Positions 19,701 to 26,487 of a stretch of 64,000 bases of DNA are shown one piece after another (within the stretch, counting starts at the first letter, position 1; every line of letters starts with the position of its first letter). Source of the stretch: Bacillota bacterium (lineage in GTDB: Bacteria; Bacillota; Clostridia; Tissierellales; Peptoniphilaceae). The stretch covers positions 62,001 to 126,000 of the forward strand of contig JAUNLQ010000001.1 in the NCBI GenBank assembly GCA_030532225.1. The letters run 5' to 3'. Under the pieces are notes generated by a model, which did not search any database, was not told where the DNA came from, and was given only the letters and a program-made list of their open reading frames with translations. The position numbers and the translations under genes are program-made.

Positions 19701-19925
19701 TTTGGCCATTAATTCCAAGTCTGCCAAGTTGTTTATTTGGCCTCTTTCAACTTCTCTGTCTACCCTGGATTTTATTTCCTCTGCTGTGGCTGATGGCAAC
19801 CTGGAAAGTTCCAAGCCTGAGTCACCGTCATTTTTAAGTAAGTCTACACTGTTGGTTTTGTATATATAAATAATTCCCACTACAGCCAAAACAAAGGCCA
19901 TGGCTAGGGCAATTTTTTTCTTCAT
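16707..19925 (-). CDS. Large secreted or membrane-anchored surface protein with internal duplication
   Basis: The 1072-residue protein has an N-terminal hydrophobic segment (about 6-24) without a lipobox cysteine: a signal peptide or anchor. Two related halves are visible. Residues about 50-660 contain VDREVERGQINNLADLEL, a DLDQDGVLDLVLL calcium-loop-like motif, and IIRRFRIGDQIFPAD. Residues about 665-1072 repeat these as VDKEILMDQVSSLKDLEL, DLDQDRQEELYVK, and IIRRFMIDDLIYPAS. The last part of each half resembles copper-amine-oxidase-N-type beta domains of Firmicutes surface proteins. No enzymatic motif is recognised. The gene has its own upstream promoter and a palindrome (20016-20036). Confidence 0.75.
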   Translation of the reverse strand: MKKKIALAMAFVLAVVGIIYIYKTNSVDLLKNDGDSGLELSRLPSATAEEIKSRVDREVERGQINNLADLELMAKMYPENQAYKKAIFTTYYDQDPNKGLQYAGKAFMENGDKEILNLLSDKTSKTFKYSQDSRYETVKDLAEQTASKIFGTWKDVFFSPYFNADAPYYLKNVIQVELMDGPDGNLYVLTYGNTPFQETISQGKKIPANQAEVYKIEKDGQVSFVSKLINDDKEYTEVIYRKVGSNLEFSQSTSLVNLQSEIAFFGSTAEEISKLNQEILDKLEHNSLSVDWTGYENLAPFAKAYMEEVFKIQNLKAKKAQADGNNQAILKKGFLVDLDQDGVLDLVLLTSHSSATSKSQGLYIYSYYDNQAVNIFKYEDVSEEAKAYNFNLDAGLLEENGKTYVYIAHSGDSGYFVNTSLGLLSKEKGSNIVYQEEGYSNTAFMSYLAADESTNQYEEADFVESSSLIKPNPLASYEEAYYDLRDRIFGPDPKFFITDAKAQVDPKTLKEGETGVEDFKYPPRDQRGNLIYEGYDNYLTEDQLLSLLLIPVEQAVDFPIIRRFRIGDQIFPADILKIRADSTGHINASIFRNQEDISLKVQEDILEIDFNGQSYKIQKPMVDEKGAYYVPFASFKEMGIIAKDQGHIVDLAFDKESRLKTKASSYQDLKAQVDKEILMDQVSSLKDLELVSVLEADPIYKLERLKAYKKEDLAKAYGYAREFFLESGDSQFIKPLTSLDFESLTDQDQDLIKDLEEKENFKDSSKAYMKKLVDLADQIKDQTEKTGILPQAIAYDLDQDRQEELYVKIVLEDEILILAYDYDQDQEDLVQIFADSIDRRFSQNVDFGINNQEGQAELYIVEDYKDDLSRTQIRSYKKDQKGLSLDQEVYKTLVSDQEEDQGPIYSFEIKEDMKNSPRAEKAFKEIRQDLYGSSPVYFYSDGQPKDVGFSQFPNSYKLAFEDLITYLSIEENLDYYPAIIRRFMIDDLIYPASSLKINTDSKGYVDLKLLDLIDEVEIKKLEDSTLLINNNKEYPLSKLIEDEDGTVYLALDQIKDLGLVKEDRGPIIVLGK

Positions 19926-20015
19926 TAAATCCTCCCTTTACTAAAACTAAGTTCCTAAGAAAGCCTAGTCCTTAGTAAAAAAATATTTATCATTCATTGA
20001 ATTTTTTTCTTTCTC

Positions 20016-20036
20016 ACTATTTACAATGTAAATAGT
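20016..20036. promoter_or_regulatory. Perfect palindrome (candidate operator) in the leader of the 16707-19925 gene
   Basis: Arms of 9 bp (ACTATTTAC / GTAAATAGT) are separated by 3 bp. It starts about 10 bp downstream of the expected transcription start, a typical repressor position. There is no T run, so it is not a terminator. Confidence 0.55.
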
Positions 20037-20053
20037 TCTAATGTCTAGCCTAT

Positions 20054-20062
20054 ATTATACCA
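20054..20062 (-). promoter_or_regulatory. Extended -10 promoter for the 16707-19925 gene
   Basis: Minus strand TGG followed directly by a perfect TATAAT (20059-20054). No good -35 is present at 17 bp, which fits an extended -10 promoter. Confidence 0.5.
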
Positions 20063-20123
20063 AGAAATAGGCAATTTGTTTAGGGGAAAAGATAAAAGCC
20101 TAAGGATGATTTAATAATTTTCA

Positions 20124-20149
20124 CAAAAAAACACCTGCCTAAGCAAGTG
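20124..20149 (-). terminator. Rho-independent terminator after the GH3 gene
   Basis: On the minus strand, CACTTGC / GCAGGTG forms a 7-bp stem followed by a run of seven T, about 40 bp after the stop codon. Confidence 0.75.
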
Positions 20150-20189
20150 CAAAAATTTTTTCTGTAATTTTTCTTAAAAGACTGGCTGT

Positions 20190-21848
20190 TTATTTTATAA
20201 GACCTAGGTCTATTTTTTCTTCTAAGATTCTTAATACAGCCTGGTCAATTATATCCTCATCAATATCTCCACTTAAAACTTTTTCAATAACAGCTGGGAT
20301 TTGAATTTGGAAGTCTGAAGAGCATAAAAGATCATTGCCAGCAAGAACTGCCTTAACTGCAATTTCCCCCTTATCTCCAAAGGCCTTTACTCCTTCCATA
20401 GCCAAGTCGTCAGTAATAATAAGGCCAGAAAAATCTAAGTCCTGCCTTAGAATTTGGTGGACATTTTTGGACAAGGAAGCTGGATTGTCTTGGTCCATAG
20501 CTTCAACTACATTATGGGCCACTAAAACCATATTAGCCCCTGCATCTATGCCAGCTTTAAAGGGAATAAAGTCTGCCTGCTCAAAATTTTCATAGGGTCT
20601 TTTGTCATAGGCAACTTGGCCATGGGTGTCTAGGTTGTTGCCATAGCCTGGAAAGTGTTTAAGTACACTGGCAAGCCCTTGGTCCTTCATTACTGTCACT
20701 ACTTCTTTCACATATTGGGCTGTTTGCTCATGGTCTTGGCCAAAAGAGCGTTTGTAAATAAAATCTTTTGGATCTTGGGACAGATCAGCAACTGGAGCAA
20801 AATTCAAGTTTATGCCTAGGCTTTTTAAGAGATCACTTTTTTCTTTACTGTCTTGTCTTATTAGGTCAAAGCCTCCCTGCTTATAAAGGTCTTGGGGAGA
20901 CTGGAAGGGTTGGGGTCTTAGATTTTTGTTTCTACTGACTCTATTAACTGTTCCCCCTTCTTCGTCTACTCCTATAAACATTGGAATTTGAGCTGCCTCT
21001 TGATAGGCCTGGTTTTTTGCAATAACTTGGTCTTTGCTTTTATTTTCAAAGTCTCTAGAAAAAAGTATATAGCCTGCAAGTTTGTATTCTTTTATTTCTT
21101 CAAGGCCTGAACCTTGAGGACTTCTGCCAATAAACATTTGGCCAACTTTTTCTTCTAGGGTCATTTTAGCCAAAATATTTTCAGCCTTTTGTCTACTAGA
21201 ATCTACTAGGTCTGAAACTTCAATGGACAGAATTTCCACTTCTTGAGCTTCAGCTTCTGGGTCTAAGTTTCCCTTGTAGGATATTTTTACTGGGTTTCCT
21301 ATCTTCAGTCCTGTTTGGTCTGTTTGGATTTCTAGACCCTCTGTTAGGAAACTATATTCCTTGTTGTCAGAATCTTTTACTCTTAGAGTGTTCATAGTTC
21401 CTTCTAGGATTTCTCCCTCTAAGACCTTCGTTTCTTCTTGAGAATCTGCTGAATTAGAATCTACCAGGTCTGAAACTTCAATGGATAGAATTTCCACTTC
21501 TTGAGCTTCAGCTTCTGGGTCTAAGTTTCCCTTGTAAGATATTTCTACTGGGTTTCCAATCTTCAGTCCTGTTTGGCCTGTTTGAATTTCTAGACCCTCT
21601 GTTAGGAAACTATATTCCTTGTTGTCAGAATCTTTTACTCTTAGAGTGTTCATAGTTCCTTCTAGGATTTCTCCCTCTAAGACCTTTATTTCTTCTTGAG
21701 AATCTGATGAATTTGTTACTAGTGTAGAACTTTCACCTTCCTTGGTCTGGCCTGTACTTACACAGCCAGAAAAAATAAGACTTCCAAGGGCTAAGATAAG
21801 TCCAAGGAAGACTACAAGTTGTAATTTTTTATTTTTTTCTTTTAACAT
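20190..21848 (-). CDS. nagZ: Beta-N-acetylhexosaminidase lipoprotein (GH3, NagZ-like)
   Basis: The 552-residue protein has a lipoprotein signal peptide ending in the lipobox IFSGC. Two near-identical 86-residue modules of unknown function (about 40-215) precede the GH3 domain. The GH3 domain has the NagZ loop KHFPGYGNNLDTHG, which keeps the Asp and His of the catalytic loop, and the nucleophile region IITDDLAMEGV. NagZ-type enzymes release N-acetylglucosamine from muropeptides or glycans. Being exported and anchored, this one may act on host or neighbour glycans, which fits the GlcNAc-using lacto-N-biose operon nearby. The start follows GGAGG. The module duplication is also visible at DNA level (period 258 bp). 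Confidence 0.9.
   Translation of the reverse strand: MLKEKNKKLQLVVFLGLILALGSLIFSGCVSTGQTKEGESSTLVTNSSDSQEEIKVLEGEILEGTMNTLRVKDSDNKEYSFLTEGLEIQTGQTGLKIGNPVEISYKGNLDPEAEAQEVEILSIEVSDLVDSNSADSQEETKVLEGEILEGTMNTLRVKDSDNKEYSFLTEGLEIQTDQTGLKIGNPVKISYKGNLDPEAEAQEVEILSIEVSDLVDSSRQKAENILAKMTLEEKVGQMFIGRSPQGSGLEEIKEYKLAGYILFSRDFENKSKDQVIAKNQAYQEAAQIPMFIGVDEEGGTVNRVSRNKNLRPQPFQSPQDLYKQGGFDLIRQDSKEKSDLLKSLGINLNFAPVADLSQDPKDFIYKRSFGQDHEQTAQYVKEVVTVMKDQGLASVLKHFPGYGNNLDTHGQVAYDKRPYENFEQADFIPFKAGIDAGANMVLVAHNVVEAMDQDNPASLSKNVHQILRQDLDFSGLIITDDLAMEGVKAFGDKGEIAVKAVLAGNDLLCSSDFQIQIPAVIEKVLSGDIDEDIIDQAVLRILEEKIDLGLIK
21203..21717 (-). repeat. Tandem duplication of 258 bp inside the GH3 gene
   Basis: Two adjacent copies of a 258-bp unit (86 codons) differ by only a few substitutions. 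One anchor word, TCTGAAACTT, occurs at 21211 and again at 21469. The duplication is in frame and doubles the linker module between lipobox and catalytic domain. Confidence 0.9.
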
Positions 21849-21935
21849 AGGTCCTCCATTTCTTTTCTATAGCTATATTTACTATACCCGTCATAAGCTT
21901 TTTATTATGAAGATTTTATGAAAATTCTTTTCCAA

Positions 21936-21960
21936 GAAAAAAAGAGCCAGCTAGCTCTTT
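21936..21960 (-). terminator. Rho-independent terminator after the aldolase gene
   Basis: Minus-strand stem AAAGAGC / GCTCTTT with a 6-base loop and a T run, right after the stop of the 21969-22622 gene. Confidence 0.8.
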
Positions 21961-21968
21961 AATTTCTT

Positions 21969-22622
21969 TTATTCTTCTGTTCCTTGGCCATAGCCTTTAA
22001 AGCCTTGGATGACTTGGTCCATTTCTTTTTTGTTCAATATATAAGGTCTGCCCATGGACATGGTTTTCACTTGAATTTCTGCCACATATTCTAAGTTCTT
22101 GGCCAGGCTATAGGCAGCTTCTAAGTCCTTTCCACATGTTACTAGGCCATGGTTGGCAAGTAAGACTGCCTTGGCCCTGCCACAAGTTTCTACTGCAGCT
22201 CTGGCTAGTTTTTCTGTCCCAAATCTATAATAAGGGCTACACATAACCTTGTTAGTGTTAGCATCTCCAATTACATAGTGGACTGCTTCTATAGGCATTC
22301 TCATTGCTGCCAAACAGGCACAGTTTAGGGAATGGGTGTGGACCAAGGCTCCTATGTCTGCCTTGGCCTTATAAAAGTTAGTGTGAAGTTGCCATTCACA
22401 AGATGGCTTTCTCTTCCCTTCTATTATTTTTCCATCTAAGTCCATTAAAACCAGGTCCTCTGGCTCAATATTAAAATAGTCCATGCCAGAAGGGCTTATT
22501 AAAAGAAGTTTCTCTTCTCTTAGGAAAATTGACAAGTTTCCAGAAGTTCCTGGACTTAAGGAATCTTGGCTCATTTTCCTTCCATATTCTATTAGTTGAT
22601 TTCTTTCTTCTATATATTTCAT
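21969..22622 (-). CDS. Class II aldolase (FucA/DrdA-like)
   Basis: The 217-residue protein has the length and layout of L-fuculose-1-phosphate aldolase. GTSGNLS is near residue 25, SPSGMDY near 45, a zinc-site HTHSLNC near 95, and the third zinc His in NHGLVTCG near 155; the acid/base Glu is in SCEWQLH. It starts 10 bp after the kinase-isomerase fusion, so the two are one operon. In the 5-deoxyribose (DHAP) shunt, such an aldolase cleaves 5-deoxyribulose- or methylthioribulose-1-phosphate into DHAP and an aldehyde. That role here is inferred from the operon. Plain fuculose phosphate aldolase is the alternative. Confidence 0.88.
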   Translation of the reverse strand: MKYIEERNQLIEYGRKMSQDSLSPGTSGNLSIFLREEKLLLISPSGMDYFNIEPEDLVLMDLDGKIIEGKRKPSCEWQLHTNFYKAKADIGALVHTHSLNCACLAAMRMPIEAVHYVIGDANTNKVMCSPYYRFGTEKLARAAVETCGRAKAVLLANHGLVTCGKDLEAAYSLAKNLEYVAEIQVKTMSMGRPYILNKKEMDQVIQGFKGYGQGTEE

Positions 22623-22632
22623 TGACTAGCTC

Positions 22633-24894
22633 CTAATAAAAGTCCTTTTCAGTCTGGTCGAAATATGTCTTTAGCATTTCAGGTTTGTAAATATCCTTAT
22701 CTGTTACTATGGCCCTAACTAAGTCGGCAGGTGTCTTGTCAAAGGCTGGATAATAGCCTTTTACTCCAAGTTGGCTGTGCTTTTCTCCCTGAATTTTTAA
22801 GACTTCTTCTGGGTCTCTCATTTCTATTGGCACTTGGTCCAAGTTTTTTACTCCCTTGTCTGGAATTCCAGTTACAAAATATGGAATCTTGAAAAATTTA
22901 GACAAAAGGGCTAGTTGGTAGGTGCCTACCTTGTTTACTACTGAACCGTCTTCTGTAATTGTATCTGCTGCAGATGTAAACAAGTCTACCATGCCCTTGG
23001 ACATAACATCTGCTGCCATGTTGTCAGTTATTACTGTAGTGTCAAAGCCTGACTCTGCGAAACATGAAGCTGTTAGCCTAGCTCCTTGTAAAAAAGGCCT
23101 AGTTTCAGCACAAAGGACCTTAAATTTTTTCTTTTCCCTTTTTGCTGCTACTATTAAGGCTCCAACTATAGTTTCTCCATAACATTGAGTTAAAATAGTT
23201 CCATTTTCTGGTATAAGCTTTATTAAATTGTCACCTACCATTTGCATGGTTTTGTAACGTCTGTTTAAGGAGGCTATAGTGTCTTCAACAATTAGGGGCA
23301 CTGGGTCTAGGTCGTGTTTTATAGCATCCTTGGCTATTTTTAAGGCCCTAGACGTTATTTTTCCATATCTAAAGGCTGTTGTTGGCCTAGCATGACTTAA
23401 GGCGTATTCTGCATCTTCTAGAAACCTTATTCTCTTTTCGTTGGCCATGTTCCTAGACTCATAGGCTGCCAGGGCCATAGCCATGCCCACTGCTGTATAA
23501 GGGCCAGCAGACTGGGTTACCATGTTTTTTATAGCGTCAATTACATCTGTATAAGACTTACAAATTACAAATTTAACTTCTTTAGGATAAATTCTCCTAT
23601 CTAAAATTGTAACCTTGCCATTTTCATACCAGGCTACATTTTCATATTTTAATAAGAAGGGCATATTCTTGTCATATCTAATCATTTTCTTGTCACATTC
23701 CTCTTCTATAAGTTCAAGGACCTGGCTGCCACTTTCTAATTTATGGGAATTTGTAATCAAATAAATTCCAATGTTAATTAATAAGTGGTCCATGGCCAGT
23801 CTGTCTTCTGGATCTTCAACCATGCTTATGTCTATGGTTTTTGAATCTCCAACTGTCCTTCTAATTATTTCTAATCCTGCAAAGGCAAAAGAATCAGCTA
23901 CTAGGTCTTTTAAATACTTTTCTCTGAAAATTGGATTTTTGAAATATGGAAAAACTACATACTTGTCATAGGCTATAGCCAATTTTTCTATAGTCTTGTT
24001 AATAGTATCTTCTAAGAGCAGCTTGTCTTGGTCAACTAATTTACAATGACCTGAAACTAAGTGGTTAACTAGGGGAAAAACCAAGTTGCCCCACACATTG
24101 CCTATGTCGTAGCCCAGGGGACCATAAAAGGCAAATTCAGGATCTATAACCTTGATACCTTGGTGGTTTACAAAAATTGACCCTGTATGCAAGTCTCCAT
24201 GAATAAGACCTTGGGAATAGTTTTGGAATTTATTTTTTAGTCTTAAAACTTCAGCTTGGAGGCTGGTGTTTTCATAAAGATTTTTTCTAACAAATTCTTC
24301 TATGCCTGGAGTCAAAATATTTCTGTTTTTGTAGTTGTAATAAGGTTCAGTAAAGACCAGGTCTTCTGAAATATCACAAAGGTCTGGATTTATAAAAAAT
24401 CCCATGGCCTCTTTCTTTTCCCTTCTGTCTGCAACTAAGTCAGAGCTAGGAAGTAAAGTTTGGGCCAAAAAGTCACTTAAATCTTCAGCCAGCCTAGGAT
24501 AAACTTCTCCCTTTAAAAGCTGGTATCTTAAATTTTTGTAGGCAGAAATATCCTCCATAACTATCAAAGACCTGGCCTTGTCATAAAGATAAACTTCAGC
24601 TACCATACTTGGTGCCAGGGCTCTTTTTATTTTCAAAGCCTGGGCTTCAATTTCTGATCTTCTCCTGTCTAAGGGTCTTTGGGAAGACCTTAAAAGATGG
24701 TCAGAATATTTTACAACTAGGGACTTCTCAGTCTTAGAATCAACTAGTCTGTAGACATAATTAATATTTCCGTCTCCAATTTCTTCTATATGAACTTGGT
24801 CCTTGTCCTTAAAAAAATCTAAATTTTCAAAGACAAAGTCTAAAATTTCTTCTTTTTTCATTGGCTGCTGCCTATTCTTTTCCATATTTTCCAT
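22633..24894 (-). CDS. mtnK-mtnA: Fused 5-methylthioribose (5-deoxyribose) kinase and aldose-1-phosphate isomerase (MtnK-MtnA)
   Basis: One 753-residue reading frame holds two enzymes. Residues about 12-400 are an MtnK kinase: GDGNINYVYR, a kinase loop HGDLHTGSIFVN (232-243), and metal-binding DPEF (251-254). Residues about 405-753 are an MtnA/eIF2B-alpha-like isomerase: ETRPFLQGARLTA (597-609), a catalytic Cys in LTQC (571), and an Asp in SAAD (644), with NKVGTY after it. The usual MtnA motif RGAPAIG is replaced by SAGPYTAVG, so the isomerase half is divergent. Substrates should be 5-methylthioribose or 5-deoxyribose, by-products of SAM use. The gene has its own promoter and is followed by a class II aldolase. 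Confidence 0.92.
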   Translation of the reverse strand: MENMEKNRQQPMKKEEILDFVFENLDFFKDKDQVHIEEIGDGNINYVYRLVDSKTEKSLVVKYSDHLLRSSQRPLDRRRSEIEAQALKIKRALAPSMVAEVYLYDKARSLIVMEDISAYKNLRYQLLKGEVYPRLAEDLSDFLAQTLLPSSDLVADRREKKEAMGFFINPDLCDISEDLVFTEPYYNYKNRNILTPGIEEFVRKNLYENTSLQAEVLRLKNKFQNYSQGLIHGDLHTGSIFVNHQGIKVIDPEFAFYGPLGYDIGNVWGNLVFPLVNHLVSGHCKLVDQDKLLLEDTINKTIEKLAIAYDKYVVFPYFKNPIFREKYLKDLVADSFAFAGLEIIRRTVGDSKTIDISMVEDPEDRLAMDHLLINIGIYLITNSHKLESGSQVLELIEEECDKKMIRYDKNMPFLLKYENVAWYENGKVTILDRRIYPKEVKFVICKSYTDVIDAIKNMVTQSAGPYTAVGMAMALAAYESRNMANEKRIRFLEDAEYALSHARPTTAFRYGKITSRALKIAKDAIKHDLDPVPLIVEDTIASLNRRYKTMQMVGDNLIKLIPENGTILTQCYGETIVGALIVAAKREKKKFKVLCAETRPFLQGARLTASCFAESGFDTTVITDNMAADVMSKGMVDLFTSAADTITEDGSVVNKVGTYQLALLSKFFKIPYFVTGIPDKGVKNLDQVPIEMRDPEEVLKIQGEKHSQLGVKGYYPAFDKTPADLVRAIVTDKDIYKPEMLKTYFDQTEKDFY

Positions 24895-24957
24895 CTTTCT
24901 TTTTAAATTCTCTATTAAGTCTAGAAAATTTTTTGCCTATAAGGGGCTTACTTTTTT

Positions 24958-24986
24958 ATTATAACATTAGCCTAGCTTACTAACAA
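24958..24986 (-). promoter_or_regulatory. Sigma-A promoter for the mtnK-mtnA/aldolase operon
   Basis: Minus-strand TTGTTA (24986-24981) and perfect TATAAT (24963-24958) with a 17-bp spacer. Confidence 0.6.
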
Positions 24987-25004
24987 CAAAGGGCCTGGCT
25001 TATT

Positions 25005-25796
25005 TTATAGGTCAATTTCTATTTCTTCTTTTGGGCCAAAAACTACTGGACCTCCAATGGCATAGGTAATTTTGCCATCTTTTTCTTGGTAGGAAACTTG
25101 TAAGCTTCCTCCTGGCTCTTTTAAAATAGCCTTGAAGCTTGGATCCTTGTTTTCGTTTAAAAAGTATCCTGCTGCTACAGTTCCTGATCCACAAGATCCT
25201 TCTCTTATAAGGGTGGCAGTTTCTTTAACATAAACATAAGGTACCATTGATAGCTGGTCTTTGTTTATAAACATAATTCCATAGGCTTCTTCATCTTGAA
25301 TCTTCTTTAAGTCTTCAAGAAGATCCCTAACAAAGTCCTGGTCTTCTTCTCTGTCGTCTACAAGAACATGGATAATACCTGGCAAGAAAACTGTGGTATA
25401 AGTCTTTCCTGCTAGCCTAAGTTTTTCTACTTTATAGGCTGGATTTAAGGTTATTTCAGCTGTCATATTTTCCAAGTTAGTCCTAACATTTACTGGCTCT
25501 TGAGACCCTGAAACGTGAAGGTCTAGACTTTGGTCTGCTTTTAGGTCATGTAAGCTGGCTAGATAAAGGCCAAAGGACCTAGATGCGTTGCCACAAAATT
25601 CTCCTCCCATCATGTCCATCCTATGGCTGCCATCTGGATTTTCACTTATAAAGCCAACTTGTTCCACACTTGGGTCATAGTCTTTTATAATAGCCTCTGC
25701 AATCCTGGCCCTGTCTTTAGGGTCTACTGGCGATAGGACAAAGCCTGTTATGTTTCCTGCTGGATCTACTCTCATATAGGATAGTTGCTTTTTCAT
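25005..25796 (-). CDS. DapF-fold, PLP-independent amino acid racemase/epimerase
   Basis: The 263-residue protein shows the two-cysteine active site of the diaminopimelate epimerase fold: EFCGNASRSFG near residue 70 and GSCGSGTVAAG near residue 205. Overall similarity to housekeeping DapF is low: N-terminal DapF residues around the FTKMHGLGNDF motif are absent. Such divergent members include histidine racemases (CntK-type and fusobacterial), so histidine or another amino acid is a plausible substrate, but this is not shown by sequence. The start follows AAGGAGG. It is upstream of the salvage operon on the same strand, but a separate promoter intervenes. Confidence 0.8.
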   Translation of the reverse strand: MKKQLSYMRVDPAGNITGFVLSPVDPKDRARIAEAIIKDYDPSVEQVGFISENPDGSHRMDMMGGEFCGNASRSFGLYLASLHDLKADQSLDLHVSGSQEPVNVRTNLENMTAEITLNPAYKVEKLRLAGKTYTTVFLPGIIHVLVDDREEDQDFVRDLLEDLKKIQDEEAYGIMFINKDQLSMVPYVYVKETATLIREGSCGSGTVAAGYFLNENKDPSFKAILKEPGGSLQVSYQEKDGKITYAIGGPVVFGPKEEIEIDL

Positions 25797-25911
25797 TTTC
25801 TAGCCTCCTTACTTTTTTCCTTTAATAAATTGTATCACAAATCTAAACTATTTAGGGACCATCTTGTCTACAAAAACATGATTGTGTGATAAAATTTTAT
25901 TGGTGATAAAA

Positions 25912-26454
25912 ATGGATTTTGAAATTTATGGAGATTCTATTAGGGCAGGCTATGGCCTTAAGGAAGCAGTTTATTTATCTTCTTTAACAGCCTTTAAGCT
26001 AAAAAATTTTGCCTATAATGGGGCTACAGTTTTTGATATTTGGGCAGATGTGTACAAGGATATAGAAAAGAAAAAAGCCTATGCCCTAGTTGGGGTGGGA
26101 GTAAATGATCTGATTTACTCTAGGGACCCTGACAGAATTTTCCAAAGACTAATGGATATAGTAAAAAGACTTAAGGACTTAGACAGAATTGTTATAGTAG
26201 AAAGTCTACTGCCAGTAAAGAAAAAATACTTTCTGTCCCTTTATAATTTTTCTGAAGAAGAAATTAATGAAAAGATTAAGAGGGTCAACTATCTTTTACA
26301 GCTTTCTGCCAAGGACTATGGCTACTATTATTTTGCCTACGATTTTTCCCAAGAAGAACTTTCAACTAGAGACGGCCTTCATCCAGATGAAAAGGGCAAC
26401 CAGCTCTTAAAAATTCAATTTGAAAAACTTTTAAAGGCCAATAAAATAAGCTAG
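25912..26454 (+). CDS. SGNH/GDSL-family hydrolase
   Basis: I chose the ATG at 25912 (180 residues), which has GGTGA upstream. The four SGNH blocks are visible: GDSIRAGYG with the catalytic Ser near residue 8, the Gly in NFAYNGAT, VGVGVNDL with the Asn near residue 63, and DGLHPDEKGN with the catalytic Asp/His near residue 160. There is no signal peptide, so it acts in the cytoplasm, probably as an esterase or acetyl-hydrolase of a sugar or lipid. It is the only plus-strand gene in this stretch and shares a bidirectional terminator with galE. Confidence 0.85.
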   Translation: MDFEIYGDSIRAGYGLKEAVYLSSLTAFKLKNFAYNGATVFDIWADVYKDIEKKKAYALVGVGVNDLIYSRDPDRIFQRLMDIVKRLKDLDRIVIVESLLPVKKKYFLSLYNFSEEEINEKIKRVNYLLQLSAKDYGYYYFAYDFSQEELSTRDGLHPDEKGNQLLKIQFEKLLKANKIS

Positions 26455-26478
26455 GAATTTTTCTTTCCTAGCTTGCTT
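26448..26478. terminator. Bidirectional Rho-independent terminator between the SGNH gene and galE
   Basis: Stem AAGCTAGGAA / TTCCTAGCTT with T-rich sequence on both sides, serving two convergent genes. Confidence 0.8.
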
Positions 26479-26487
26479 TTCTTTGTC

